From an uncultured Pseudomonadota bacterium (lineage in GTDB: Bacteria > Myxococcota_A > Bradymonadia > Bradymonadales > Bradymonadaceae), in the NCBI GenBank assembly GCA_913057905.1, contig CAJXPB010000010.1:49761-113760 (forward strand): DNA of 64,000 nucleotides, read 5' to 3'. The position numbers and the translations under genes were made by a program. Shown one piece after another: positions 1 to 9,877 of this stretch. The notes under the pieces were generated by a model, which saw only the letters and a list, made by a program, of their open reading frames with translations, did no database searches and was not told where the DNA came from. How positions within the stretch are numbered: position 1 is the stretch's first letter; each line of letters begins with the position of its first letter.

Positions 1-173
1 TACATGCACCAACATACAGTGTGTGCGTCTGATTCCTAGTTGGCAAGAGTCCGATCGGGACGGCGACGTCATCGACACGTCACGCAACGGTGATGCGGGC
101 TACCTGCATCTCATCCCTACAGTCAGCCCACGGGTTGGTCGTCGCCGCCGATCCTGCTACAGACCTGCTTGCC

Positions 174-1397
174 ATGTTGACCCAGCCCACATTGCGCCGG
201 TTGATCCCGGTGCTCCTGTTCAATCTCATCGCCTTCGCCGTGGCGATCCCGATCCTTCCGGCCCTGACCCTCGAGGTCGGAGGAACGGCGACCGATGTCG
301 GCTTTTTGTTCGCCATTCAGTCGTTCGGTCAGTTTTTGATGGCACCGGTCTGGGGCGACCTCTCGGACCGCGTCGGTCGCAAGCCCGTGCTGATCGCCAC
401 GATCTTCGGGCTCGGCGTTTTTGACCTTCTGACTGCTCTGGCGACCTCTCTGTGGTGGCTGTACCCGATCCGTCTGTTGGCGGGCATGTGCGCCGGGAAC
501 GTGGCCACGGCGTCCGCGATGATCGCCGACGCCACCGACGCCGACGATCGAAGCCAGGGCATGGCGATCGTGGGCATCAGCTTCGGCATCGGCTTTACCA
601 TCGGTCCGGCCATCGGGGCCGGGGTCGCCATGCTTCCGAACGCCTATCCGGAGGTCTTCACCGCGGGCCCGGGGATTCTCGGCACGGGACTCCCCTTCGC
701 CGTCGCCGCCGTCATGGCCTGGCTGACAGCTCTGTTCGGCGCGTGGGCGCTGGTCGAACCCCCACGGCGCTCTTCGGCCACCGAACGCACCCAGTTCGGC
801 ACGCGTCTGAACACCCTCATCGAACACACCAACGGCGGTGACCTGCTGAAGATGTGCGGCCTCTTTTTCGCCTTCACGGTGGCGGTCGCCATTTTGGAGG
901 TGACGTTTTTGCCTTACGCGCAGGAAGTCTACGGGTACGACGAACGTCAGGTCGGGTTCCTGTTCGCCGGCATGGGTCTGTTGATGGCGGCGGTCCAGGG
1001 GACGATCGGCCGGATTTCGACCGGACTGGGCGATCGCGGAATGGTCGGCGTGGGATTGATCCTGTGTACGGGAGGGCTCCTGGGCGTCCCGTTGTACAGA
1101 CCGCTCGGGGCGTTGCTGGTGTTTCTCGGCGTCGCCACCGTCGGCCGCGCGCTGGTCCATCCCGGCGTTTTGTCCCTGACGTCGGGACTCAGCGATGATC
1201 CCTCCGAGACCGGAAAGATCATGGGCGTCCTTCAATCCTCGAGCAGCCTGGGCCGCATCGTCGGCCCGGCGATCGGAGGGGTCGTCTTCGACGCCGTCGC
1301 TCCGGGCGCCCCGTTCGTGGTGGCGGCAGCGACGATCGCCGCCGCCGGCCTCCTCTGGTGGCTCGGGACCGACCGGCACCTCGCCGCCGACGGCTGA
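174..1397 (+). CDS. MFS drug/metabolite exporter (TetA-like)
   Basis: Predicted 407-residue inner-membrane transporter of the major facilitator superfamily, most like the 12-helix drug:H+ antiporters (TetA/Bcr type). The N-terminal helix is followed by the family motif A, GDLSDRVGRKP, in the first cytoplasmic loop, and the rest alternates hydrophobic helices with short loops including a second Gly-rich GIGFTIGPAIGAG segment typical of motif C antiporters. The open frame extends upstream to 90, but the ATG at 174 starts directly before the first helix and is preferred. The gene stands alone; a respiratory operon begins about 270 bases downstream with its own promoter. Substrate cannot be told from sequence. 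Confidence 0.85.
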   Translation: MLTQPTLRRLIPVLLFNLIAFAVAIPILPALTLEVGGTATDVGFLFAIQSFGQFLMAPVWGDLSDRVGRKPVLIATIFGLGVFDLLTALATSLWWLYPIRLLAGMCAGNVATASAMIADATDADDRSQGMAIVGISFGIGFTIGPAIGAGVAMLPNAYPEVFTAGPGILGTGLPFAVAAVMAWLTALFGAWALVEPPRRSSATERTQFGTRLNTLIEHTNGGDLLKMCGLFFAFTVAVAILEVTFLPYAQEVYGYDERQVGFLFAGMGLLMAAVQGTIGRISTGLGDRGMVGVGLILCTGGLLGVPLYRPLGALLVFLGVATVGRALVHPGVLSLTSGLSDDPSETGKIMGVLQSSSSLGRIVGPAIGGVVFDAVAPGAPFVVAAATIAAAGLLWWLGTDRHLAADG

Positions 1398-1450
1398 AGG
1401 ACCTCCCTTTGCCAGACCCAAGCTCCCCCTGTGTCATCTACGGATCTACT

Positions 1451-1479
1451 TTGACCCCGACTCGATGAATTGGTATTCA
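1451..1479 (+). promoter_or_regulatory. candidate sigma70 promoter upstream of actA
   Basis: TTGACC at 1451-1456 and TATTCA at 1474-1479 are separated by 17 bases. It lies in the 267-base gap between the MFS gene and actA, so the leader would be about 180 nt. A second box pair follows at 1555. Confidence 0.45.
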
Positions 1480-1554
1480 GTGCGTGGCCCCGGTACAGAT
1501 GAGAGCGGCCGGCGACCACGCCGCAACGCCCCTGCGAATGTCCGACAAGTTTTG

Positions 1555-1584
1555 TTGACAATGGGGTTGAGGGCGTGGGATAGA
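1555..1584 (+). promoter_or_regulatory. candidate sigma70 promoter upstream of actA
   Basis: A perfect TTGACA at 1555-1560 is followed after 18 bases by GATAGA (1579-1584), a weak -10. It is the nearer of two candidates to actA, and either or both could drive the respiratory operon. Confidence 0.4.
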
Positions 1585-1664
1585 AACCACCGCTTTGGAT
1601 GGATTCTCCCCTTTGGATATGGGCAGAATCGGACGTTAAGTTACGATAGAGTTGGCACGCTGCC

Positions 1665-2243
1665 ATGCACACTCGATATTTGGCCACGGCTGGGATGCTG
1701 GCCCTCACATTGCTCGTCGGCTTCTCGGCCTGCATCAACCCTCGCGAGGGGTACGCACCCGAGCAACCCGTCAAGTTCAGCCACCACGTCCACGTCGGGA
1801 AAAATGAAATTCAGTGCACCTACTGTCACGTGGGTGTGACCGAGGGGCCCAAGGCCACCATCCCCGGCGCCGACACCTGCATGAACTGCCACAGCCTGAT
1901 TCAGGGCAATCAAGGCCCGGACAAGCTGCCGGATCAGCAGCGCGCTCTCTACAAAAATGAGATAAGCAAGGTGCGCCAAGCGTGGAAGAACGGCGAGCCC
2001 ATCAAGTGGGTCAAAGTTCACGACATGCCCGACCACGTACAATTCAGCCACCAGCCCCACATCACGGCGGGCGTCGGCTGTGAAAGCTGCCACGGAAACA
2101 TTCCCAAATCGACCATGAAAGAAGGACCCGGCGTCGTCGATCGCGTCGGCCTCGAGGTCCCGTTCAACATGGGATGGTGCGTCAACTGTCACCGGCAGCC
2201 GCAGTACAACGCCCCGGTGGACTGCGCCACCTGTCACTACTGA
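1665..2243 (+). CDS. actA: Alternative complex III pentaheme cytochrome c subunit ActA
   Basis: 192-residue periplasmic multiheme cytochrome. Five CxxCH heme-binding motifs are present at about residues 51, 72, 139, 172 and 187 (CTYCH, CMNCH, CESCH, CVNCH, CATCH), which is the count expected for ActA. The N-terminus is a signal peptide ending in a lipobox-like GFSAC, with Cys23 as the likely lipidated residue, so the protein should be anchored on the periplasmic face. ActA passes electrons from the quinol-oxidising core of the complex toward downstream cytochromes. It is the first gene of an actABCDEF run with short spacers and is followed by actB after 95 bases. Confidence 0.93.
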   Translation: MHTRYLATAGMLALTLLVGFSACINPREGYAPEQPVKFSHHVHVGKNEIQCTYCHVGVTEGPKATIPGADTCMNCHSLIQGNQGPDKLPDQQRALYKNEISKVRQAWKNGEPIKWVKVHDMPDHVQFSHQPHITAGVGCESCHGNIPKSTMKEGPGVVDRVGLEVPFNMGWCVNCHRQPQYNAPVDCATCHY

Positions 2244-2338
2244 GCCGGCGGCCGGCGGCGGACGCCAGGGTCGCAACCGACCCGCCCGTCCCGTCACCAT
2301 GAGCCTCCAGGCTTCTCTCGACTTGAACCGATTGCGCT

Positions 2339-5300
2339 ATGAGTAACGAGACGACAACCGACCTCCCCCGCCACGCCGAACACCAAGACGGTGCGGAGAC
2401 CAAGATCCGCCGCACCGACGAAGGTGGTGTCCAGGTCAGTTTCTCGGACGGTTCCGACGACCTCGAGATGTCGCGCCGCGAGTTCATGCGAGTCTCCGGG
2501 GTCGCCGCCGCGTCGGCCGCGATGGCCGGTGCCAACTGCCGTTATCCCAGAGAAGAGGTCGTCCCCTACCTGGACCGTCCGGACGAGGTGCAGCAGGGAA
2601 CACCCAACGAATACGCATCGGTCTGCAACGGCTGCTCCGCTCAGTGTGGAGTCCTGGTCAAGACCCGCGCCGGCCGACCGATCTCGGTCAAGGGCAATCC
2701 GGACCACCCGATCAACGAAGGGTCGATCTGCGCTCGCGGTGCGTCATCGTATCGACGACTCTACGATCCGGACCGCGCCCGCAATCCCCTGAAGCCGGCC
2801 CCCGACGCCGAGCCCAAGGACGTCGCGTGGGAGACCCTCGATAAGGACGTCAGAGCCAAAATCAGCGAAGCGGCCTCCTCCGGGACGATCCGACTGCTGT
2901 CGGACAATCAACGTGGCAGCGCCCGGTCCGCCCTGCTCGACGAAATCGAATCGGCCTCCAATGACTTCGGGGCCGTCTCCTGGGAACCACTCAACGATTC
3001 GGCGCTCGCCGAAGCCTCGGAGTTGTCCTTCGGCCGCCGACACATCCCGCGCTATCGGTTCGACCGCGCCCAGATGATCGTCTCGCTGGGCAGCGACTTT
3101 CTGGGCACCTGGCTGTCCCCGACCGAATTTACCAAGCAGTTTTCATCGACCCGCCGGCCCGAAGAAGGCGAGATGAGCCGGTTTGTGGCCTTTGAAGGGT
3201 CGATGACGGTCACCGGCTCGAACGCCGACGAACGCCACCGCATCCGACCGCGCGACCTGGCGTCCCTGGCGATGGCGCTGGCTCACGAAGTCATCGTCAC
3301 CCACGGAGCCGGCCCCCTGGCCGGGAACTCGGCGGTCGAATCGGCTCTTCAGAACTTCACGCCCGAGCAGGTCGCACAGACGACCGGGCTCGATGCCGAG
3401 CTGATCGCCGACTACGGTCAGGAGCTGACTCAGCACACCGGTGAGAGTCTCATCGTCGCCGGCAGCCACTCCAGCAGCACCGAGAACGGTGTCGCCCTGG
3501 AGACGGCGGTCCACCTGCTGAATACGGCACTCGACAACAACGGCGAGACGGTCGACCACGCCCGTCCGTCGATGCAGGCCGGCGGCAGCTTCGGCGACCT
3601 CGCGGACCTGGTCGACGAGATGCAAAACGGCGACGTCGACATCCTGATTGTCGACGACGCAAACCCGGTCTACGCCGCTCCCAGTGACCTCGATGTCGTC
3701 GGGGCCATCGAAAACGTCGACCTGGTCATCAGCACTGGCGATCGCATCGACGAGACGGGGCAGCACGCCGACTATCTGGCCAGCAGTACGCACTGGATGG
3801 AGAGCTGGGGCGACGCCGAACCCTATCCCGGCACATACTCGATCCAGCAACCCACCATTCAGCCGCTCTACGACACACGACCGACCGAAGAGAGCCTGCT
3901 GACCTGGTTCAGCGATGTGGTGCCCCGCTTTCAGAGCTTCCTGGAGGCCCCGGAGAAGCCGGTCGATCCGCAACACGGCGAGAATACGCCGTGGGACGCC
4001 GGTGCCTGGTATCGATATCTTCGAGATCACTGGAAGTCGACACTGCACGCCGACGCCGAGCTCGTCGTCGATTTCGAGACCTTCTGGAAAGACGCCCTTC
4101 GAACGGGCGTCTGGGAGTCGGAGACAGCCGCCGACGCCCCGTCCTTCGACGCCTCCGGTGCCGTCGACGCCCTCCCGGCCGAACCTCAAGACTACAGCCG
4201 TGGAGCAGCCGACGACCTCAGCGACAAATCGCTGACCCTGTTTGCAACCGTCGGACTGCACGACGGCCGATGGGCCAATCAGGGCCACCTGCAGGAGATG
4301 CCCGACCCGGTCACCAAGACAACCTGGGACTCCTACGTAATGGTCAGTCCCAAAACCTACCACCAAGCCGGCCTCGAACAGGGCGACCTGCTGGAGGTCA
4401 CCGTCGGCGATACGACCCAATCTCACCCGGTCATCATGCAGCCGGGATTGCACGACGACGTCGTCGCCATCCCGGTCGGCTATGGCCGCAGCGAAGCCGG
4501 TGTGGTCGGAAACGACGTCGGCGAGAATAGTTTCGCGCTGTCGACGAGCTCCGAGACCCATCAGCTTCTGTCGGGACTCGATGCCAGCCTCTCCGAGACC
4601 GACGACAGCCGTGAGCTTCCGGTCGTGCAGGGGGCGCAGGTCATCGACATGGAGCAGCGCCCGCTGATCGCAACCACTACGTTCGATCAGTATCAGGAGG
4701 ATCCCGGCTCTGGAAATCTGACCTTCAGTCCGACCGACGGGCTCTGGGAAGACCACGATTACGACGATCTCAAGTGGGGCATGTCGGTCGATCTGACCAA
4801 GTGCACCGGCTGTTCGGCCTGCGTGACGGCCTGTCAGGAAGAAAACAACGTGCCCGTGGTCGGGCGCACCGGCATCCTCGAGGGCCGAGAGATGCACTGG
4901 ATGCGCATCGATCGCTACTACCGGCTTCCGCTGAGCGACGAAAACCCGGAGATGCACGAGCAACGGGCCGACCTGGCCGATGACCCGATGTACGGGGACC
5001 GACCGGTCGAGGACTTCTCGGAGCAGTACCCCGAGGCGTTCAACGACCCGATGGTCGTCCAGCAGCCGATGATGTGCCAGCACTGCGAGAATGCCCCGTG
5101 CGAGACCGTCTGCCCGGTCGCCGCCACGACTCACAGCTCCGACGGCCTCAACCAGATGACCTACAACCGGTGTGTGGGCACCCGGTACTGCTCGAACAAC
5201 TGCCCGTTCAAGGTCCGTCGGTACAACTGGTTCAACTACTCGCGAGACCGCTCCGACAGCGTCTTTGCCAAAATCACGCCCGAGCTCGAAGAGCACGGCC

Positions 5301-5719
5301 GCATGAACGCCGAAGAGCCGCTGTCGATGGGACGCAACCCCGACGTCACGGTTCGCTCCCGCGGTGTCATGGAGAAATGCACCTTCTGCGTCCAGCGCAT
5401 CCGCCGGGCGAAGTGGCAGCGCACCGAAGAGGGCCGCGCCGATGAACCCTGGCGCGGCGACGACGTCAAGACGGCCTGTGAGGAGGCTTGCCCGGCCGAC
5501 GCCATCACCTTCGGCTCGATTCACGACGGATCGAACCACCAGGTTCGACAGGACCACGAATCTCCGCGCGCCGTCTCGCCGCTGAACCACCTGAACCTTC
5601 GTTCCTCGGTCGCCTACCTCAGCGACATCCGCAACACCGACAAAGGTGCGGCGGCGGCCACCAAGGACCAGGACGGCCACGGCGCCGAGAGCGGCGCCCA
5701 CGAAGGATCCGGTCACTGA
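2339..5719 (+). CDS. actB: Alternative complex III iron-sulfur/molybdopterin-like subunit ActB
   Basis: 1126-residue fusion of a molybdopterin-oxidoreductase-like domain (about residues 90-800) and a four-cluster ferredoxin-like domain (about 815-1085). A Tat motif, SRREFMR, sits unusually deep at residue 45, as in the Tat-variant-translocated members of this family. C-terminal cysteine sets are visible: CTGCSACVTAC from residue 822, then CQHCENAPCETVC, CVGTRYCSNNC and CTFC...CEEAC, consistent with three 4Fe-4S and one 3Fe-4S cluster known for ActB. The N-terminal domain also keeps Cys96, Cys99, Cys103 and Cys131 in the spacing of an oxidoreductase 4Fe-4S site; several characterised ActB proteins lack this. 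A bound molybdenum cofactor is not expected for the family. Partner of ActA, ActC and ActF in quinol:cytochrome c oxidoreduction. Confidence 0.93.
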   Translation: MSNETTTDLPRHAEHQDGAETKIRRTDEGGVQVSFSDGSDDLEMSRREFMRVSGVAAASAAMAGANCRYPREEVVPYLDRPDEVQQGTPNEYASVCNGCSAQCGVLVKTRAGRPISVKGNPDHPINEGSICARGASSYRRLYDPDRARNPLKPAPDAEPKDVAWETLDKDVRAKISEAASSGTIRLLSDNQRGSARSALLDEIESASNDFGAVSWEPLNDSALAEASELSFGRRHIPRYRFDRAQMIVSLGSDFLGTWLSPTEFTKQFSSTRRPEEGEMSRFVAFEGSMTVTGSNADERHRIRPRDLASLAMALAHEVIVTHGAGPLAGNSAVESALQNFTPEQVAQTTGLDAELIADYGQELTQHTGESLIVAGSHSSSTENGVALETAVHLLNTALDNNGETVDHARPSMQAGGSFGDLADLVDEMQNGDVDILIVDDANPVYAAPSDLDVVGAIENVDLVISTGDRIDETGQHADYLASSTHWMESWGDAEPYPGTYSIQQPTIQPLYDTRPTEESLLTWFSDVVPRFQSFLEAPEKPVDPQHGENTPWDAGAWYRYLRDHWKSTLHADAELVVDFETFWKDALRTGVWESETAADAPSFDASGAVDALPAEPQDYSRGAADDLSDKSLTLFATVGLHDGRWANQGHLQEMPDPVTKTTWDSYVMVSPKTYHQAGLEQGDLLEVTVGDTTQSHPVIMQPGLHDDVVAIPVGYGRSEAGVVGNDVGENSFALSTSSETHQLLSGLDASLSETDDSRELPVVQGAQVIDMEQRPLIATTTFDQYQEDPGSGNLTFSPTDGLWEDHDYDDLKWGMSVDLTKCTGCSACVTACQEENNVPVVGRTGILEGREMHWMRIDRYYRLPLSDENPEMHEQRADLADDPMYGDRPVEDFSEQYPEAFNDPMVVQQPMMCQHCENAPCETVCPVAATTHSSDGLNQMTYNRCVGTRYCSNNCPFKVRRYNWFNYSRDRSDSVFAKITPELEEHGRMNAEEPLSMGRNPDVTVRSRGVMEKCTFCVQRIRRAKWQRTEEGRADEPWRGDDVKTACEEACPADAITFGSIHDGSNHQVRQDHESPRAVSPLNHLNLRSSVAYLSDIRNTDKGAAAATKDQDGHGAESGAHEGSGH

Positions 5720-5771
5720 CTGAATGAATGTTCTTGCACACTTCGCCGAACCCGACGCCCGATAAGACGCA

Positions 5772-7214
5772 ATGGATCAATCGGAACAGAAAGGACTGCC
5801 CCGGTACCACGAGGGTGACGGCCCATTAGACGGGCCGCGCGCCGAGCGCGAACCCTTGGTGACGGGCGACAAGAGCTACGCCGATGTCAACGAAGACATC
5901 GCGGGCCATACGGAGCGCTTCCCCACCAAGCTTTGGTGGATGGCGTTTCTGCCGAGCCTCGGCCTCTTCGGCGTGTTCATCGTCACCCTCACCATCATCA
6001 TCGCCACAGGGATGGGCGTCACCGGAATCAATCACCCGGTCGGCTGGGGCGTCTTCATCGTCAACTTCGTCTTCTGGATCGGGATCGGCCACGCCGGCAC
6101 CCTGATCTCGGCGATCCTGTATCTGTTTCGCCAGACCTGGCGGACGGCGATCAACCGATCTGCGGAGGCGATGACGATCTTCGCGGTGATGACCGCCGGG
6201 ATCTTCCCGCTGATGCACACGGGTCGACCCTGGTTTGCCTACTGGTTGTTCCCGCTGCCGAACGGGCGCGGCCCTCTGTGGGTCAACTTCAACAGCCCGC
6301 TTCTGTGGGACGTCTTCGCGGTCTCGACGTATGCGACCATCTCGATCGTCTTCTGGTACATCGGATTGATCCCCGACCTGGCCAGCATTCGCGACCGAGC
6401 CAAACACCCGATTCGCCGCAAGATCTACGGCCTACTCAGCCTCGGCTGGACCGGAGGCAACCGGGCCTGGCGACACTACGAATCCGCGTATCTGATGCTG
6501 GCGGGCCTGGCGACGCCGCTGGTCCTGTCGGTCCACACGATCGTCTCCTTTGACTTCGCGGTCTCTCAGATTCCGGGCTGGCACACGACCGTCTTCCCGC
6601 CCTATTTCGTCGCCGGCGCCATCTTCTCGGGCTTCGCGATGGTCCTCTCGCTGGTCATCATCATGCGGGAGGTCTTCAATCTGAAGCACTACGTGACGAT
6701 GAACCACATCGAGGTGATGTGTAAGGTGCTTTTGACCACGAGCTGCGTGGTCGGCATCGCCTACGTCACGGAGTTCTTCATCGCCTACTATTCGGGGGCG
6801 GTCGGCGAGCGATTCCACTTCTCGAACCGGATGTTCGGCCCCTACTGGTGGGCGGCCCTGTTGATGTACGGCAACAACGTCGTGCTCCCACAGCTACTGT
6901 GGTTCAAGGGCATGCGCCGCAACCTGTGGGTCGTCTTCATCCTGTCGATCACGACCAATATCGGCATGTGGTTCGAGCGCTACGTCATTGTCGTCAGCTC
7001 GCTGAACCGCGACTACCTGCCCAGCGCCTGGGGACTCTACGACTTCAAATGGGCCGACTGGGGACTGACCCTCGGCTCCTTCGGCATGTTCATGACATTG
7101 TTCCTGCTGTTCTGTCGCTTCCTCCCGACGATCTCGATCGCCGAGGTGAAAGCGACGATGGACCCCGACGAAGCTGCACGCGACACCGACACCAAGGAGG
7201 CCGCCCGTGGCTGA
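5772..7214 (+). CDS. actC: Alternative complex III membrane subunit ActC (NrfD/PsrC-like)
   Basis: 480-residue integral membrane protein of the NrfD/PsrC family with about ten transmembrane helices, after a soluble N-terminal stretch of about 50 residues. In the Act complex this subunit and its paralogue ActF form the membrane core where menaquinol is oxidised and protons may be moved. Family-like features are a His/Glu-rich helix pair around [11 protein letters not shown] and a Trp-rich [12 protein letters not shown] region. Its 3' end overlaps the start of actD by 8 bases, indicating translational coupling. Confidence 0.92.
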   Translation: MDQSEQKGLPRYHEGDGPLDGPRAEREPLVTGDKSYADVNEDIAGHTERFPTKLWWMAFLPSLGLFGVFIVTLTIIIATGMGVTGINHPVGWGVFIVNFVFWIGIGHAGTLISAILYLFRQTWRTAINRSAEAMTIFAVMTAGIFPLMHTGRPWFAYWLFPLPNGRGPLWVNFNSPLLWDVFAVSTYATISIVFWYIGLIPDLASIRDRAKHPIRRKIYGLLSLGWTGGNRAWRHYESAYLMLAGLATPLVLSVHTIVSFDFAVSQIPGWHTTVFPPYFVAGAIFSGFAMVLSLVIIMREVFNLKHYVTMNHIEVMCKVLLTTSCVVGIAYVTEFFIAYYSGAVGERFHFSNRMFGPYWWAALLMYGNNVVLPQLLWFKGMRRNLWVVFILSITTNIGMWFERYVIVVSSLNRDYLPSAWGLYDFKWADWGLTLGSFGMFMTLFLLFCRFLPTISIAEVKATMDPDEAARDTDTKEAARG

Positions 7215-7779
7215 CACAGAGAACCCTCAACCATCTCAGGCGGGTGCCGAGCCCGACGACGGGCCGATTCACGGCGTCGCCGCGTTTTTCAACCGCCCCG
7301 ACGACCTGATGTCGGCAGCCCGCAAGACTCGGGACTCCGAATACGAGGCCTTCGACGCCTATTCGCCGTTTCCCATTCACGGAATGGACGAGGCGATGGG
7401 TCTGGGACGCTCCTGGATTCCATGGGTCACCTTCTTTGCCGGCCTCGCCGGTTTTCTGGCGGCCAACGCCCTTCAGTTCGGCATGATGACCTTCGACTGG
7501 CCCATGAACATCGGCGGCAAACCGTTTGCCCCGTGGCCGTCGTTCGTGCCGATCATGTTCGAGTTGACGGTCCTGATCGGCGGCTTGACGACCGCCATCG
7601 TCATGCTGGTCGCCGCCGGTTGCTTCCAGAAACCCTTCATCATCGACCGGGATATCACCAACGACCGATTCGCGCTGTGGATCTCGGCCGAAGACGCCGA
7701 TTTCGAGCGCGACGAAGTCGTCGATTACCTGGAGTCGCTCCAGCCCGTCGAAATCCGCACGATCTCCGAGAGTCGTTGA
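7207..7779 (+). CDS. actD: Alternative complex III subunit ActD (DUF3341)
   Basis: 190-residue protein with a soluble N-terminus, two transmembrane helices in the middle (around residues 75-95 and 115-140) and a charged C-terminal domain, matching the DUF3341/ActD family. ActD is a small membrane subunit that packs against the NrfD-like core; it has no cofactor motif here. The start overlaps actC by 8 bases and the stop lies 4 bases before actE, so it is firmly in the operon. Confidence 0.9.
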   Translation: MADTENPQPSQAGAEPDDGPIHGVAAFFNRPDDLMSAARKTRDSEYEAFDAYSPFPIHGMDEAMGLGRSWIPWVTFFAGLAGFLAANALQFGMMTFDWPMNIGGKPFAPWPSFVPIMFELTVLIGGLTTAIVMLVAAGCFQKPFIIDRDITNDRFALWISAEDADFERDEVVDYLESLQPVEIRTISESR

Positions 7780-7783
7780 AGCT

Positions 7784-8422
7784 ATGAGACACCACGACAT
7801 CATTCACAAAGCGGTCGGGACGCTGAGCATCGCCGCCCTGGCGGTGGCCTTGGGAGGCTGCGTCGAAATCGGCCTCCCCGCTCATGGTGACCAGACCCAC
7901 GCCCCTCTGATTCCGATCTTCCAGATGCACGATGATCCGGCCCTGGAAGACCAGCAGGCTCAACCCTTCTGGACCGGCCAGGCCGGCTGGCAGACCAAGC
8001 GGATGCGATACCCGGCGCCCGAGACCCTGCCCCGACACCACCGCGGCAAGGTGCGCGCGCCGGCCTCCGAGCAGGCCGAGCCGCTGGAGAACCCCGTCCC
8101 GGTCACCGAGGACTCACTTCGGTACGGCAAAACGGCGTATCTCAAGACCTGCGGGACCTGCCACGGCCCCGCCGGCAAGGGAAACGCCGCCGTCGGCCGC
8201 TACATCAGCGCGATGCCCTCGCTGACATCCGACCGCGTCTCGAATTACTCCGACGGCCGCATCTATCGCGTCATCACCCATGGGTGGGCGCGCATGTGGT
8301 CCTACAAGAGCCAGTTGAAACCGATGGAGCGTTGGGCGGTCGTCAATTACGTGCGCGTGCTTCAGCGCGCCGAATCGCCCGAACCGTGGGATTACGACTA
8401 CGCATCAGCACAGGATCAATGA
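7784..8422 (+). CDS. actE: Alternative complex III monoheme cytochrome c ActE
   Basis: 212-residue lipoprotein cytochrome. A signal peptide ends in LGGC (Cys26), a lipobox. A single heme motif CGTCHG lies near residue 124, followed by a Met-containing segment (MPSLTSDRV...) that could supply the distal ligand, as in class I cytochrome c. ActE is the monoheme electron-transfer subunit facing the periplasm. It sits between actD (4 bases) and actF (64 bases), the standard order for this complex. Confidence 0.9.
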   Translation: MRHHDIIHKAVGTLSIAALAVALGGCVEIGLPAHGDQTHAPLIPIFQMHDDPALEDQQAQPFWTGQAGWQTKRMRYPAPETLPRHHRGKVRAPASEQAEPLENPVPVTEDSLRYGKTAYLKTCGTCHGPAGKGNAAVGRYISAMPSLTSDRVSNYSDGRIYRVITHGWARMWSYKSQLKPMERWAVVNYVRVLQRAESPEPWDYDYASAQDQ

Positions 8423-8486
8423 CGCCCTGCGACCCCGGTCGCCGGACCCGAGTACACTGACACGGACGCCAAAAGCGTAACGAACC

Positions 8487-9809
8487 ATGTCCGCACACGA
8501 TCAAGACATCGATATCGACGAGCCGACCGACTACGAAACGTCTTCGAAGACGTTTTTGATCGGCGGCGCCCTCGCTCTGATCGGGGCAGTGGCCTTCTTG
8601 GGTTATCTGTTCGGCACCGACGATCAGCACCGAGCCTGGCAAGCCTACCTTATCGGCTTCTGGTTCACGCTGACCCTCGGTCTCGCCGGCCCCTTCATCG
8701 TGGCGATCAACTACCTCTCGCAGGCGAGCTGGTACACCTCGATCCGGCGGATTCCCGAGGCCTTCGGATGGTACCTGCTGCCGGCGACCGGCTTCGGCGC
8801 CATCGCCCTTTTGGGGGCCGACACTCTGCTGCCCTGGATGGGCCTCGGCCACGGCGGCGGACACGGGGGCGGCCACGGTGACATCCCGCACCACGTCCTC
8901 CACGTGCTCGAGCTGAAGTCCGGATTCCTGAACTTCACCGGACTCACGCTCTCGACGCTGATCGGGCTGGCGGCTCTGGCGGGCTTCGCGTTTCTCATTC
9001 AGCGGAACTCTCGCCGTCAAGACGACTCGGGCGACCCGTCTCTGACCGAACGAAACAAGACGCTGAGCACCCTGTTTCTGTGGGTCTTCGTCTTCGCGCT
9101 GTCGTTTCTGTCCTGGTACTGGCTGATGTCGCTGGAGCCGCTCTGGTTCTCGACGATGTGGCAGGTCCACACATTTGCCGGGCTCTTTCAGGCCGGGCTG
9201 GCCCTGACCGCCGTCATCGTCGTCATGCTCAAGAAGCAGGGCGTCTTCGGCAGCTTCGTCGGCGAGAACCAGATTCTGTCGCTGGGTCAGCTCATCTTCG
9301 GGTTCACCGTCTTTTACGCCTACGTCACCTTCTGTGAATTCATGCTCATCTGGTATGCGAACATCCCGGAGGAGACGTTCTGGTTTGCCCACCGGATCAT
9401 GGGCGCCGGCGGATGGCACTGGTTTACGATTCTGTTCGCGATCAAATTCGTCGTTCCGTTCTTTCTGCTGCTGCCCCGGCGAGTCAAAAAGAACGCCGGC
9501 AACATGCTGATGGTCGTCTGCGGCATTCTGCTGGGAGCCCACTTTTACGAAATCTGGTTCTGGGTCGCCTTCAGTCCCGACAGCCCCGACCCGCATGTCG
9601 CCGTCGGCACTCCGCCGCTTCCCTGGCTGGAGTTGCTGGTGACGCTCGGCTTCGTCGGTGTCTTCACACTGACGGTCGGGTGGGCGCTGAGCCGCGGAAA
9701 CATCGTGCCGATCAAAGACCCGTTTTTGCACGAGTGTCTGCCCCACGGCCACGGTGACGACCACCACGAGACCCCCGAAGACGACGACGCTGAGGTTCAA
9801 CACACGTGA
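8487..9809 (+). CDS. actF: Alternative complex III membrane subunit ActF
   Basis: 440-residue polytopic membrane protein distantly related to ActC, with about ten hydrophobic segments. A Gly/His-rich loop, GHGGGHGGGHGD, lies near residue 120, and the C-terminus is again His-rich; such stretches could bind metal but are also common low-complexity loops in this subunit. Conserved-looking features include a WYTSIRRIPEAFGW segment and a Trp/His-rich EETFWFAHRIMG region. It closes the act set and is followed after 68 bases by a multiheme cytochrome. Confidence 0.9.
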   Translation: MSAHDQDIDIDEPTDYETSSKTFLIGGALALIGAVAFLGYLFGTDDQHRAWQAYLIGFWFTLTLGLAGPFIVAINYLSQASWYTSIRRIPEAFGWYLLPATGFGAIALLGADTLLPWMGLGHGGGHGGGHGDIPHHVLHVLELKSGFLNFTGLTLSTLIGLAALAGFAFLIQRNSRRQDDSGDPSLTERNKTLSTLFLWVFVFALSFLSWYWLMSLEPLWFSTMWQVHTFAGLFQAGLALTAVIVVMLKKQGVFGSFVGENQILSLGQLIFGFTVFYAYVTFCEFMLIWYANIPEETFWFAHRIMGAGGWHWFTILFAIKFVVPFFLLLPRRVKKNAGNMLMVVCGILLGAHFYEIWFWVAFSPDSPDPHVAVGTPPLPWLELLVTLGFVGVFTLTVGWALSRGNIVPIKDPFLHECLPHGHGDDHHETPEDDDAEVQHT

Positions 9810-9877
9810 CTCGACGGCCCGACGGACGCCCCGACTGAGCCCTCTGGCCGACCTGCTGACGCAATCGACGAGACGCC

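Noticed and set aside
3143..5716. Long open frame on the - strand opposite actB (857 codons)
   Set aside because: It is antisense to a well-supported gene, has no domain-like sequence and mirrors the GC-rich third-position bias of actB.
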